Below are positions 1-8,739 of a stretch of DNA of 27,591 nt, in pieces (the stretch's first letter is position 1; each line of letters opens with the position of its first letter). Position numbers and translations under genes: made by a program. Below the pieces are notes generated by a model. The model did no database searches and was not told the origin of the DNA. It was given only the letters and a program-made list of their open reading frames with translations. The DNA is from a virus, in the IMG/VR virus record IMGVR_UViG_3300010354_000491, positions 1 through 27,591 of that record; one strand, given 5' to 3'.

Positions 1-80
1 CCCGTGGCACCAGCAGGCCCCATCGCGCCAGTGGCACCCGTAGCACCAGCAGGCCCCATCGCGCCAGTGGCACCCGTAGC
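1..80. repeat. 36-bp tandem repeat in collagen block
   Basis: Bases 9-44 and 45-80 are identical, and bases 1-8 match the end of the unit with one mismatch, so the array continues past the left edge. Each unit encodes twelve residues of Gly-X-Y collagen-like sequence ([12 protein letters not shown] in one register). The identity at DNA level, unlike the diverged hexapeptides elsewhere in the gene, points to recent copy-number change. Confidence 0.85.
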
Positions 81-1433
81 ACCCTCGGCCACGCCACTCG
101 ATTGGACGTCTCCAGGTTTCCATTTCTCGTCTGTGCCATCCCAAACTAAGGCTTGACCAGTAGTTGGAGGAACCTCGGACGTATCGACATCTCCTATTTC
201 GTCAATTGATGCCATTGCGGCCTGAGCGCCAGTAGCGCCAATCGGGCCTTCGGGACCAGTTGCTCCGTCGTTACCCTGAGGGCCAGTGGCGCCAGTTGCA
301 CCGCTCGGGCCTTCTGCGCCAGTCGCTCCGTTGTCGCCCTGGGGGCCAGTGGCACCGGTTGCGCCGGTCGGTCCTTCTGCGCCGGTAACACCAATCTCTC
401 CCTGGAGGCCAGTCGGGCCAGTTTCACCTACGGCACCCGTTGCGCCTATCTCTCCTTCTGGGCCGGTAGCACCAGTGTCACCTTGGATGCCAGTAACACC
501 AGTTACACCATCGGCACCTGTCGCACCTACTGCGCCCTGAATGCCGGTAGCACCAGTGTCGCCTTGAATACCCGTCGCGCCAGTTACACCCTGCGGCCCG
601 GTTTCACCAGTAATTCCGTTTACTACAGCAATGAAAACCGGATGATTATTGGCGAAACCTGTGGTTCCAGTGCCGCCAGAGCTGACAAGCGTTACCGGAT
701 AAGACCAGTATGCGTTAGCGGTGCCACCGTCTACATGAACAGGCGTGCCGCTAATCTCCCATACCTGATAGTTTGCGCTATCTGACTGGTCCTGAACGGT
801 TACCTGCTCCGTGTTTTCGATGTAAGCTAAAAAGATTTCAATATCAAGTACATCATCAGTTAAATAGCTGACAAGTAAATTAGTTGCCGAAATTTGATTA
901 ACATTATTCCATGCCAGGTTGCCGCCACCAGGATTACCAGAGGTTACTGAGGTTGTCGATTTGTACTTGAAAATACTGGAAGAGAAGCCGCGTGAACCCG
1001 TTGCTCCGACAACGCCAGTTGCGCCCTGAATGCCGGTCGTACCCTGAGCGCCAGTCGCTCCAATGGGGCCGGTCGCACCCTGGATACCAGTTGCACCTTG
1101 AACGCCAGTTGCGCCCTGAACGCCGATAGTACCTTGAACGCCAGTTGCTCCACGTACACCAGTTGCGCCCTGGGTGCCTGTTGCGCCCACTACGCCTTGA
1201 ACACCAGTAGAGCCACGGACACCTGTTGCACCCTGGATACCCGTTGCACCCTGGATGCCCGTTGCACCTACTGCGCCCTGGATGCCAGTTGCACCGCGAA
1301 CGCCAGTTGCGCCCTGAATGCCGGTCGTTCCCTGAACGCCAGTAGAACCACGGACGCCGGTGGCCCCTTGGACACCAGTAGCTCCGCGAGGACCGGTTGC
1401 CCCAGTTTTTGAAGACCCAATGAATATAGCCAT
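1..1433 (-). CDS. Collagen-like tail fibre protein, 3' end outside window
   Basis: The minus-strand frame is open from ATG at 1433 to the window edge (477 codons seen, no stop). After a short N-terminus (MAIFIGSSK) comes a Gly-X-Y block at about residues 10-148, dominated by the hexapeptides [12 protein letters not shown] and GIQGAT. A non-collagen domain follows at about 150-273. A second, more acidic Gly-X-Y block covers about 274-405 (GDTGATG, GPEGPIG types). A short linker at about 407-445 contains the phage-fibre motif [18 protein letters not shown] third block starts near 446 and runs off the edge. Collagen repeats in phage proteins form rigid trimeric rods in tail or head fibres, so a virion-surface adhesin rod is the likely role. 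The start overlaps the upstream stop by one base (TGATG), implying coupled translation with the 118-residue protein. The adhesive C-terminus is not visible. Family call is firm; position on the virion is inference. Confidence 0.9.
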   Translation of the reverse strand, partial: MAIFIGSSKTGATGPRGATGVQGATGVRGSTGVQGTTGIQGATGVRGATGIQGAVGATGIQGATGIQGATGVRGSTGVQGVVGATGTQGATGVRGATGVQGTIGVQGATGVQGATGIQGATGPIGATGAQGTTGIQGATGVVGATGSRGFSSSIFKYKSTTSVTSGNPGGGNLAWNNVNQISATNLLVSYLTDDVLDIEIFLAYIENTEQVTVQDQSDSANYQVWEISGTPVHVDGGTANAYWSYPVTLVSSGGTGTTGFANNHPVFIAVVNGITGETGPQGVTGATGIQGDTGATGIQGAVGATGADGVTGVTGIQGDTGATGPEGEIGATGAVGETGPTGLQGEIGVTGAEGPTGATGATGPQGDNGATGAEGPSGATGATGPQGNDGATGPEGPIGATGAQAAMASIDEIGDVDTSEVPPTTGQALVWDGTDEKWKPGDVQSSGVAEGATGATGAMGPAGATGATGAMGPAGAT

Positions 1434-1789
1434 CAGACGTACTCCGTTACTTGGGCGGCACCGTTAACTTGAGACCAAATGCCATATATCGCACCCGTAA
1501 CCATCAGTTGCTGATCAAGCAAGATAAATGCACCGGGTGGTACCTCGATGAACGAGTTAGCGGTGGCGGCAGGGCTCGTGAAACTTAGGTAAAGATTCGA
1601 GGTACTGATATTACTAACAGAAAATCCCTTCCTGTTAGTATTACTAGCCAGTATCGTCACCGAAGTGTTGGAACTTGGCACACGCACCGTTACCGGAGTC
1701 CTCGACGGCACCCCAACTGGGATGGGCCCACCCGTTCCGGCCAGCTTGTCCCGGATCTCCTTAACGATCTGGCCAAGGGTTCCGATCAT
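1433..1789 (-). CDS. Small virion-associated protein (118 aa), cyanophage-like
   Basis: This 118-residue protein begins [14 protein letters not shown] and ends QVTEYV. From about residue 33 it has a beta-rich pattern: [28 protein letters not shown] with a later [10 protein letters not shown] and a GIWS near the C-terminus. The 'N-R-K-G-F-S-V-S-N' strand followed by 'L-Y-L-S-F' and a C-terminal 'G-I-W-S...V-T-E' resembles a small structural protein commonly found among phage fibre and baseplate genes; I recognise the type but know no precise function. No signal peptide or membrane segment is seen. It is the first gene of a two-gene unit, its stop overlapping the collagen fibre ATG by one base, and a promoter-like element lies 22 bases upstream. 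A role as accessory or base protein of the collagen fibre is inferred from this pairing only. Confidence 0.7.
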   Translation of the reverse strand: MIGTLGQIVKEIRDKLAGTGGPIPVGVPSRTPVTVRVPSSNTSVTILASNTNRKGFSVSNISTSNLYLSFTSPAATANSFIEVPPGAFILLDQQLMVTGAIYGIWSQVNGAAQVTEYV

Positions 1790-1810
1790 CGCAATTATCC
1801 AGGGGCTGTA

Positions 1811-1821
1811 CTAGTATTCCA
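1811..1821 (-). promoter_or_regulatory. Promoter-like element TGGAATACTAG
   Basis: Minus-strand TGGAATACTAG lies 22 bases upstream of the ATG at 1789, in the 108-base gap after the 1720-residue fibre gene. It fits an extended -10 (TGG plus AATACT). No good -35 is visible. The same element recurs upstream of other late genes in this window. Confidence 0.55.
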
Positions 1822-1897
1822 TTCCAGTAGCCAAATTTGACATAGTTGCTAAACATCACTGAATCAGATTACTGCCATGCTGCGGCGATGCAGTACT

Positions 1898-4800
1898 TCA
1901 AGAAAGAGTGATACCCCATTTTGCAGCAAGCCATGCCTGTACTGCGTTGCGGTCAGTGGGGCTTAGAACGGAGGGGAAGATGACGTACTCGCCAATCAAG
2001 CCGGACCAGCCACGGGTGAGACTGGAGAAGCCGCGATCATTACCTATTTGAATACCAGAACTTGAGACGATTGTGTTACCGGAGGAGCTGTTGATTTGCA
2101 TAATGGCAGGATCGTCAATAGAGGGCGAACCAAACAAGCCCCCTGAAAACTTGTTGCTAGTGCCACCATTGATGAAAAGTTGGTCAAAACCAGTCCCATC
2201 TTGCGTCAACGATGAGGCGACTGCCAGCACGTACCAATTACCACTGTGTGCGGTAAGAAGACCGGCATAGTTACTTGCGGTGCCGCCAAAAGCAGCATCA
2301 ACAACTACATACACTTCCCCGATTGTTATTGGAGTACCATCGTTGTTAGCGTGGTACATGAAGTTGGCATGAGCTGGACTTGTGCCCCAGTCCAGGCACT
2401 TCAGTCCATTGATGCCAGTCACGTATTGTGGGCTTGTGCCGCCAACCGACAGGGCCCACCCTCTGCTTCCCTTGTCTGTAACCGAAGTGATCGCAGTTCC
2501 CGATGTGGTAACAGTCGATTCATCGGCAAAGTCGTACCAGAGAACGGGGGAAAGCGCGGGGATTGGATTTGACGGGGTAGGCGGAACAGACGGAAGTGGA
2601 TTCGGGAAAGGAGCGGTGGGAGGCGTGAAGTTAGCGGTGTAGCGGGCGCCGCCCTTGGTGATGCGCAGCTCGTCTATCCACCCTTGGAAGAACTCGCCTG
2701 TGCTAGGTCCGTTGCTTCCGACCCGCAATCGCCCAAAAGTCATGTTATTGCTGTTTGTAGATGTATTAACCAGAACGCCATCTAAGAAAACTCGGAGGGT
2801 CGTACCCTGACGACTTGCGGCGACGTGATACCAAGTATCAACAGCGATTGCGCCCGCTGCTGTCCCTGAGTTATACCATACTACCGTGCTATTTAACATG
2901 TAGAGCGTGTCAGCATCGAACTCTTCAAGCCCGATCAAACCTTTATAACCAGAGCTTGCTGCTGACCCAGTGGGACGAATAAACGCCTCCACCGTAAAGT
3001 CGCCAGTGCCCATTTGAAAAGGTGCTAACGAGCTGGCAGTTGACAGGTAGTCACCGCTGCCATCAAAGTAAGCAGATGAGCCACCAAACCTGCTTTGAGC
3101 GGTACTAATTTGTGCGTTTCCGTAACCCGTGACGGCAATGGCATGGCCACTACTGTCTGTAAACGTGGTGCTGCCATTACTGCCGTCCATGTGCAGCAGT
3201 AAAGACACGTTGTCCGAATAGGGGTCGTATATTTGCCCTGGTGCCAGAGCGTAAAACTCCGAGATCAGCACCCAGTTCCCGCCGCCTGCTCCCTTCGAGA
3301 ACCTGATGTAACGGGCAGTGAAGTTTACAGGGTAAGTATAAATACCGTTATCCGGGTAGGTGTTTGGAGTAGATTCAGATCCATGAATGCCAGGCGTCGT
3401 AAACGCATAGGTCCAGTTTGTTCCATCGCTTGAATACTCAATATCTCTATTTTCTGACCAGGATTTATTCCATCCACCTGGAACATTAGAGGTGCCTGTT
3501 CCGATTACCACGGAACCAACCAGGTAAATGTCTCCAAGATCCATTTGCACCCACTCAAGGGTGCCATTTGCGTTAGTGGCCGTTCTGTTATCCACGAACG
3601 ATCCATTTGTCATGGTTGCGTTATTTGCTGGGCTGACACCCGAATAGACAGATGACTGACTGTAGGTAATTGATGCGATTGGAATTGGGTTCACACCTTG
3701 GAATGGAGCAGTGGGCGGCGTGAAGTTGGCGATATAACGGGCGATACCTTTTGTTACCCTGAATTCGTCAACTTTGCCGCTGATTGCATAGTCAGCACTA
3801 TAGTAATATCCAATCTTCAGGGTGTCTTGTATGAAGTTACTGGAATTAGAAACTGATCCAGCCGATACTCCGTTAACAAAGAATCGTAGCGCCGTCCCAT
3901 ATCTGGTTACAGCAAGATGAGTCCAGACCCCCGTTGTTGCTGCAACTGTATGAGTAAAGTAACTAGCACCGACAACAGAAACCCTCCAATTGCCGCTCTC
4001 TAGAGCTACTGCTAGACCGCTAGTTGTATCGCCAAATGTAAACAGCCCGTCGTTGGAATTGCCGCCATTAGCATAGACCCAGCATTCGACAGTAAAGTCA
4101 CTACTACCAAGCTGCAGTGCGCTGCTTGGGCCAATGGTGATATAGTCGCTGCCGCCATCAAGCAGCAGAGAGCCAGTTCCGAACTTGGGATCGGTTGTAG
4201 TAATCTGAGCGTCACCAGAGGCGGTAACTGTTAGCGTATTGATGCTACTATCTGTAAATGTCGTGCTGCCATTGCTGCCATTCATGTGCAGTAACAGCGA
4301 TACATTGTTGATATATTGATCGGTCGGATTCAAGAATGCGGTCGTCGGCGGCGTAAAATTGGCCGTGTAACGAGCGACACCTTTGGTGATACGCAGATCA
4401 TCGATATAAGCATTGATTGCTGAAGCCCCAGCAGCGCCGGATCCAATCGTTACAGGGCTGGTGTTATTATCAAGTGTTATCGAATATGTTTGTTCAACTT
4501 CTTTCACGCCGTTGAAGAAGCCTCGGAAGACGTTGCCACTGCGTGTTATTGCAACATGATGCCACGCTTCCTTGCTCGGATTTGATTGAATTTGTAGATT
4601 GGTTATATCCCATGTGCCGTTGCCAGTACTTGCGTAAAATCCAAGCTCGGAACCCCCGCCGTAGTAAACCAAGAAGGAAGCAACGCCACTCGGCCACGTG
4701 CCTTTTGAAATCAACGCTTTACCGCCAGTAGCACCAGCGGTCAAATAGAACCAAAATTCAATGGTAAAATCTTCGTTGCCAAAGTCAAAAGCAGCGTCAT

Positions 4801-7060
4801 CCGCAATACTGAGATAGTCGCCACTGCCATCAAAATAACCACTTGCGCCGCCGTATTTACTTTGCGTTGTACTAACTTGCGCGTTGCCGTTGGCGGTTAC
4901 AGTAAATACATTGTTACTGTTGTCAGCGAAAGTTGTATTGCCATTACTGCCGTCCATATGCAGCAACAAGCTGACATTGTCGCCATACCTGTCAACCGTT
5001 GGCACGGGGTCGGGGAAGGCATCAGTATTTAGCGTGAAATTGGCCGCGTACCTAGCGACGCCTTTTGTAATGCGAAGCTCATCGATATACCCATCGTAAC
5101 CGGTACCAGCAAAGCCATGCTGGCTACCTACGGCAAATGCCGTTGCTGCGTCTATCATGGTACCATGCGATTCACTCAGCGAGTTAACGCCATTCATGTA
5201 GGTCTTTATCTGTCCTCCAGTCACGGAAATCGCTACATGTGTCCATGTCGCCAGCGGAAGTGTGCCCACAAGGTGTTGCGTGCTGACTCCCGTAGTTGCC
5301 GAGCCCATATGGAACGACATAGCGCCCATTGCGTCAACCCTTAGGGCGTAACTTGGGTAAGTTGAAAAGGGAATACCGTCCTTGACCAGGATACATTGAT
5401 CGGTCGATCTACTGTTTTGATACAGCCAGCATTCCACGGTAAAGACACCGTTAGACAAGTCAAGCGCCAAATCATGTGGAGACAACAGATAATCGCCATT
5501 CCCATCAAATAAGGCACTTCCTTCGCCAAACTTGCTTTGCGCCGTACTAACTTGCGCATTACCAATAGCTGTCACAGCCAATTCTTTTAAGCTGCTGTCA
5601 ATAAAAGTTGTACTGCCACTGCTGCCATCCATGTGCAACAACAGGCTGACATTGCTTGGGTATAGATCAGTCGTTAATACAGGATTGGGGAATGCCGCCG
5701 TAGGTGGAGTAAAGCTTGCGGTGTACCTGGCTACACCTTTGGTAATACGGAAATCATCCATCCGGCCATTGTAGAAACCCCTGTAGATGCATTTGCCAAT
5801 TGTGTTAATAGATAAAGACTGGGTATTGCCAACACTTCCGCCATCAAGAACACCATTCACAAATAACCGGATCGTCCCCGATGCTCGCGTTATTGCAACA
5901 TGTTGCCAGGTATTTGTAGCTACATTACCGCCCTCTAACGTGCTACCGTTCCAGTAGCCGGCGAGCCGACCGCCCAGTAGCGTCATTACCTGCATATTGT
6001 TACCGGTACCGTCTCCCACTATCCCATTGTCACTTGTCGCAGTTGGATAGATCCAGCCTTCAATTGTTACGTCTTCTGTTGACCCAATGGAGATCACAGG
6101 GAATTGCAGGTTATCATTGGAACCATCAAACAGGCCTGCAGCGCCACCGAATCTATATTGTGCGGTGCTAATTTGTGCGCCACCGTCGGCGGTTACAGTC
6201 AACGCATTAATACTGCTGTCAGCAAACGTCGTGCTTCCATTGACACCATCCATGTGTAACAACAGGCTGACATTTTCGCCATACGGATCAGTCGTTGGCC
6301 CTGGCGGGATAGGGTCAAGAAATGCCGCGTTAGGTATGTCGTAACTAGCAGCAAAACCATCTATTATTCTGATGTCGTCGAGGTATCCGTAGAATGTCTG
6401 GCCCGAGGTATGACGTGACTGACCTATGCGCAAGGCGGCGGCGTTGCTATTTACGGTTCTAGAATCGGTAGTCGTAAATAACACTGTTCCGTTAATCGCG
6501 AATCGAATAACATTGCTGTCGTCTCGTGTTAACGAAAAATAATCCCATGTTTGTGCGCCAAACGAATTAGTGGGCGAACCAAGGTTCGTGCCGTTAACAT
6601 AGATAGAATCCGACCTAATTAGCACGCCATTGGTATAATCTCCAAGCTCTAGTATAGTTTGCAGTGACTGGGGAGCACTGTCGAATCGTGCCCAGCCCTG
6701 AATGGAAAATGCTCCAGCGAGAAAAAACAGTGCATTGCCAACTACATCGATATATCCGCCTTGCATCGATGCACTCGCACCACCAAACCTGCTTTGGCTG
6801 GTAGCGATACTGACAGAGCTGACGGGGGTAGCCGTCAGTGCATTTAGACTGCTATCTGTAAACGTTGAACTATTGTCACTGCCATCCATGTGCAGCAACA
6901 AAGATATCTTGCTTAGATCAAAAGTTTCAGGGGCTGCTGGCCAGATCCCAGCCTGCTTGGCTAGCTTCTGCTCATCTTGAAACCACAATCCAGATGCTGC
7001 GTTGCCTGTTGGTGTGCGGATGGAGCCAAGCAATCCGCCGTTAAATCCAAGTAGTGCCAT
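1898..7060 (-). CDS. Giant multi-lectin tail fibre (six LamG modules, discoidin-like domain, C-terminal ConA-like domain)
   Basis: The protein has 1720 residues. Residues 1-45 form an anchor-like N-terminus (LLGFNGGLLG, NAASGLWFQDEQ) shared with the LamG protein at 7495-8253. Six LamG/concanavalin A-like modules follow, each opening with SLLLHM[D/N]G and closing with a D-[DE]-[LF/I]-R-[IV]-[TI] strand, usually followed by K-G-[VI]-A-R-Y; their openings fall near residues 55, 268, 474, 699, 923 and 1288. Between modules five and six, at about 1123-1275, is an F5/8 type C (discoidin)-like domain (WVQMDLGDIYLVGSVVIG, ARYIRFSKG). At about 1490-1720 a different ConA-like domain begins PVLWYDFAD and ends QAWLAAKWGITLS, an ending known from bacterial and phage LamG-type domains. 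Such folds bind glycans, so receptor or surface-polysaccharide binding is the likely role. The gene starts three bases after the assembly-chaperone stop. Domain calls are confident; the ligand is unknown. Confidence 0.9.
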   Translation of the reverse strand: MALLGFNGGLLGSIRTPTGNAASGLWFQDEQKLAKQAGIWPAAPETFDLSKISLLLHMDGSDNSSTFTDSSLNALTATPVSSVSIATSQSRFGGASASMQGGYIDVVGNALFFLAGAFSIQGWARFDSAPQSLQTILELGDYTNGVLIRSDSIYVNGTNLGSPTNSFGAQTWDYFSLTRDDSNVIRFAINGTVLFTTTDSRTVNSNAAALRIGQSRHTSGQTFYGYLDDIRIIDGFAASYDIPNAAFLDPIPPGPTTDPYGENVSLLLHMDGVNGSTTFADSSINALTVTADGGAQISTAQYRFGGAAGLFDGSNDNLQFPVISIGSTEDVTIEGWIYPTATSDNGIVGDGTGNNMQVMTLLGGRLAGYWNGSTLEGGNVATNTWQHVAITRASGTIRLFVNGVLDGGSVGNTQSLSINTIGKCIYRGFYNGRMDDFRITKGVARYTASFTPPTAAFPNPVLTTDLYPSNVSLLLHMDGSSGSTTFIDSSLKELAVTAIGNAQVSTAQSKFGEGSALFDGNGDYLLSPHDLALDLSNGVFTVECWLYQNSRSTDQCILVKDGIPFSTYPSYALRVDAMGAMSFHMGSATTGVSTQHLVGTLPLATWTHVAISVTGGQIKTYMNGVNSLSESHGTMIDAATAFAVGSQHGFAGTGYDGYIDELRITKGVARYAANFTLNTDAFPDPVPTVDRYGDNVSLLLHMDGSNGNTTFADNSNNVFTVTANGNAQVSTTQSKYGGASGYFDGSGDYLSIADDAAFDFGNEDFTIEFWFYLTAGATGGKALISKGTWPSGVASFLVYYGGGSELGFYASTGNGTWDITNLQIQSNPSKEAWHHVAITRSGNVFRGFFNGVKEVEQTYSITLDNNTSPVTIGSGAAGASAINAYIDDLRITKGVARYTANFTPPTTAFLNPTDQYINNVSLLLHMNGSNGSTTFTDSSINTLTVTASGDAQITTTDPKFGTGSLLLDGGSDYITIGPSSALQLGSSDFTVECWVYANGGNSNDGLFTFGDTTSGLAVALESGNWRVSVVGASYFTHTVAATTGVWTHLAVTRYGTALRFFVNGVSAGSVSNSSNFIQDTLKIGYYYSADYAISGKVDEFRVTKGIARYIANFTPPTAPFQGVNPIPIASITYSQSSVYSGVSPANNATMTNGSFVDNRTATNANGTLEWVQMDLGDIYLVGSVVIGTGTSNVPGGWNKSWSENRDIEYSSDGTNWTYAFTTPGIHGSESTPNTYPDNGIYTYPVNFTARYIRFSKGAGGGNWVLISEFYALAPGQIYDPYSDNVSLLLHMDGSNGSTTFTDSSGHAIAVTGYGNAQISTAQSRFGGSSAYFDGSGDYLSTASSLAPFQMGTGDFTVEAFIRPTGSAASSGYKGLIGLEEFDADTLYMLNSTVVWYNSGTAAGAIAVDTWYHVAASRQGTTLRVFLDGVLVNTSTNSNNMTFGRLRVGSNGPSTGEFFQGWIDELRITKGGARYTANFTPPTAPFPNPLPSVPPTPSNPIPALSPVLWYDFADESTVTTSGTAITSVTDKGSRGWALSVGGTSPQYVTGINGLKCLDWGTSPAHANFMYHANNDGTPITIGEVYVVVDAAFGGTASNYAGLLTAHSGNWYVLAVASSLTQDGTGFDQLFINGGTSNKFSGGLFGSPSIDDPAIMQINSSSGNTIVSSSGIQIGNDRGFSSLTRGWSGLIGEYVIFPSVLSPTDRNAVQAWLAAKWGITLS
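2640..6920 (-). repeat. Diverged LamG module array inside the fibre gene
   Basis: The module start codons for LLLHM fall near 6890, 6250, 5632, 4957, 4285 and 3189. This gives module lengths of about 640, 620, 675 and 670 bases, then about 1100 where a discoidin-like domain is inserted. Stretches around the LLLHM and KGVARYTANFTPP segments stay very similar at DNA level, while the loops between differ. Serial duplication with exchange between modules is the simplest explanation. Confidence 0.8.
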
Positions 7061-7063
7061 GAT

Positions 7064-7498
7064 TCAGGGCTCCGGTGATGTGGGTGTAGGCGGCTGCGGC
7101 CAGGTGATGTCAAACGGGTTAGGCGCATCGGCCAGGTCGCGCAGGGCCTGGCGGTAGGCGGCCCATGCGTCACGATCGGCGCCGAGGTCGTAGTCAGCAA
7201 TCTGCGTCCAGTCGCTGGCCTTGAGCAGCTCGATGCGCCGCTGGCGGACCTTGGCGTGCTGCGTTTGCAGCTCATCGAAGCTGTAGGGGCGCACGATGTA
7301 CTCAAGCGCCTCGCCGTCCCAGTCGATTGTCTCCAGCTTCGGGTCGCACTCGGGGCGCTGGTAGGGGCCGCTGTAGCCGGCACGCTCCAGCTCCTCAGGC
7401 GTGAAGGTGGTGGCGTCCGTGCGGGTGCTGCCGTCCGCAAAGCGGATGCGGTGCGGCAAGGGTGCTGGGGTGGTGGCCTTGTGGGAGTAGAGGGTCAT
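7064..7498 (-). CDS. Tail fibre assembly chaperone (Phage_tail_APC-like), GC-rich
   Basis: A 144-residue protein. The N-terminus carries a small beta region (HRIRFADGSTRTDATTFTPE). The C-terminal half has the hallmark of phage tail fibre assembly chaperones: R-R-I-E-L-L-K-A-S-D-W-T-Q, then W-A-A-Y-R-Q-A-L-R-D-L and F-D-I-T-W-P-Q-P-P close to the end. Proteins of this kind help fold or trimerise fibres and are not usually part of the finished particle. It sits between the two LamG fibre genes, with a 4-base ATGA overlap upstream and a 3-base gap downstream, so it probably serves both. Its GC content is clearly above its surroundings: 40 of 60 bases at 7081-7140 and 41 of 60 at 7321-7380, against 24 of 60 at 6481-6540. 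That suggests separate acquisition. Family assignment is fairly sure. Confidence 0.82.
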   Translation of the reverse strand: MTLYSHKATTPAPLPHRIRFADGSTRTDATTFTPEELERAGYSGPYQRPECDPKLETIDWDGEALEYIVRPYSFDELQTQHAKVRQRRIELLKASDWTQIADYDLGADRDAWAAYRQALRDLADAPNPFDITWPQPPTPTSPEP

Positions 7499-8253
7499 GC
7501 GTCAGGGAATGCTGCAGTAGGTGCAGTGAAGTTGGCGGTATAGCGGGCGACGCCTTTTGTTACCCTAAACTCATCGACTTTTGCGTTAATTGCGTAGTTG
7601 GTGCTATAGTAATACCCGAGCTTAAGCTGATTGTCTGTAAAGTCAGTGGAGCTTGTGACCGTCGATCCAATCTGCGTGCCATTGATAAACATGCGCATAC
7701 TGGTGCCGCTGCGGCACACCGCTAGATGCTGCCATTCTCCAGTGACGACGCTTCCCAATGCGTCGTCCCCGCCAGGTCGTAGGCTCCATTGTCCACTGAT
7801 AACGGCAACAGAAAGGCCAGTGCTTTGGCCGCCAAAAGTAAACAAGCCGTCATTGGTGTTTCCACTATTGACGTAAACCCAGCATTCAACTGTGAAGTCA
7901 CCTGTCCCAAAGGCAAAGGCTGTATTGGCCGGTGTTGTCAAATAGTCGCCATTGCCATCAAGGGTAAGTGAGCCAGTGCCAAACTTCGGGTCAGTAGTGC
8001 TAACTTGCGCGTCTCCAAATACTGAGATAGTGAAATTGTTTGAGCTGCTATCGACAAACGTGGTGCTGCCATTGCTCCCATTCATGTGCAGCAGCAGACT
8101 TACGTTTGCCCAGTAGGGATCACTTGCAGTAACTTCTGGCCAAATTGCAGCCCGCCTCGCCACGCTCTGCTCATTCTGAAACCACAGGCCAGACGCTGCG
8201 TTGGTTGTCGGTGTGCGCCTAACGCCCATCAAACCGCTGTTGAAGCCCAACAT
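7495..8253 (-). CDS. Single-module LamG (ConA-like) fibre protein
   Basis: A 252-residue protein. Residues 1-40 (MLGFNSGLMG, TNAASGLWFQNEQ, AIWP) match the N-terminus of the 1720-residue fibre. One LamG module then opens with VSLLLHMNG and closes with VDEFRVTKGVARY. Inside it are the typical F-D/T-V-E-C-W-V-Y strand and the W-Q-H-L-A-V-C-R strand. The module most resembles module five of the large fibre (LKLGYYYSTNYAINAKVDEF against LKIGYYYSADYAISGKVDEF), and the DNA is similar as well. The two proteins probably dock at the same virion site through the shared N-terminus and differ in reach and in number of lectin domains. The start overlaps the previous stop (TAATG) and the stop overlaps the chaperone start (ATGA), so this is a tightly coupled operon. 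The glycan ligand is unknown. Confidence 0.88.
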   Translation of the reverse strand: MLGFNSGLMGVRRTPTTNAASGLWFQNEQSVARRAAIWPEVTASDPYWANVSLLLHMNGSNGSTTFVDSSSNNFTISVFGDAQVSTTDPKFGTGSLTLDGNGDYLTTPANTAFAFGTGDFTVECWVYVNSGNTNDGLFTFGGQSTGLSVAVISGQWSLRPGGDDALGSVVTGEWQHLAVCRSGTSMRMFINGTQIGSTVTSSTDFTDNQLKLGYYYSTNYAINAKVDEFRVTKGVARYTANFTAPTAAFPDA

Positions 8254-8612
8254 TAGCTGATGTCCTCGTAGCTAATAGTCAGTTCCAAGTCGCCAGCAGT
8301 ACTGGCTTGCGCACGCAGGCTGTGACCTTCCTCCAGATAAATATAAGCTTCACGAGTCACGAGGACCTGTGTGGCATCGGCCGGCACAGTGATTGTGCTG
8401 CCAATTTTGGAGCCAGTGGTGCCATCGAAGAACTGCAGTGTGATATCAGCGGCATCGGTGCCATCAACATTCGCGCAGTACACCGAATTGATTTTCAGCA
8501 CCTTACCGCTACTGGCGGCATTACTCAGGGCTGCAGCCATCGAGGTGGTAACCGCATACGCGACCGTCTTGCCGATGATTGTGTTTGGATCGTTTAGATT
8601 CGGAGCGGCCAT
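8253..8612 (-). CDS. Small virion structural protein (119 aa), common in aquatic phages
   Basis: A 119-residue protein with a beta-rich C-terminal two thirds: V-L-K-I-N-S-V-Y-C-A-N-V-D-G-T-D-A-A-D-I-T, then T-V-P-A-D-A-T-Q-V-L-V, a Y-I-Y-L-E-E-G-H-S-L-R segment, and an ending G-D-L-E-L-T-I-S-Y-E-D-I-S. Proteins with this pattern recur near capsid or fibre genes of cyanophages and other aquatic phages and are annotated only as structural or hypothetical. The first 35 residues are alanine-rich and could be a docking helix. It is the first gene after the capsid terminator, with a promoter-like element 17 bases upstream, and it leads the fibre operon through a 1-base overlap. It could be a fibre base, head decoration or collar component; the sequence does not decide. 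Confidence 0.72.
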   Translation of the reverse strand: MAAPNLNDPNTIIGKTVAYAVTTSMAAALSNAASSGKVLKINSVYCANVDGTDAADITLQFFDGTTGSKIGSTITVPADATQVLVTREAYIYLEEGHSLRAQASTAGDLELTISYEDIS

Positions 8613-8628
8613 GATTCTGGATTTTTAC

Positions 8629-8639
8629 TTAGTATTCCA
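8629..8639 (-). promoter_or_regulatory. Promoter-like element TGGAATACTAA
   Basis: Minus-strand TGGAATACTAA lies 17 bases upstream of the ATG at 8612. It differs from the copy at 1811-1821 in the last base only. Placed after the capsid terminator at 8740-8762, it would restart transcription for the fibre operon. Confidence 0.55.
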
Positions 8640-8695
8640 TTGCGCAACCGATAAATACCAATCATCAAAACCGCTGCAAGGCAAATAAAAGGGAC

Positions 8696-8721
8696 TAAAT
8701 CAGGTACATGTCCCTGATTTA
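8696..8721. promoter_or_regulatory. 26-bp near-perfect palindrome, possible operator or RNA hairpin
   Basis: Nine-base arms TAAATCAGG (8696-8704) and CCTGATTTA (8713-8721) are perfect inverted repeats. The centre also contains the palindrome ACATGT, so twelve of thirteen base pairs match across the whole element. It lies between the capsid terminator and the fibre-operon promoter. No run of T follows directly, so it is not a standard terminator; a protein-binding site or an RNA-stabilising hairpin is possible. Confidence 0.6.
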
Positions 8722-8739
8722 CTCATCATTGCCACTGGC

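Noticed and set aside
1-1430. Short regular repeats resembling a CRISPR array
   Set aside because: Repeats are 18-36 bases with no unique spacers and encode Gly-X-Y in a single open frame.
6961-7440. Minus-strand frame of 159 codons overlapping the GC-rich chaperone gene
   Set aside because: Open only because GC-rich DNA has few stops; its product is Arg/Ser/Pro-rich without motifs, while the other frame matches the assembly chaperone family.
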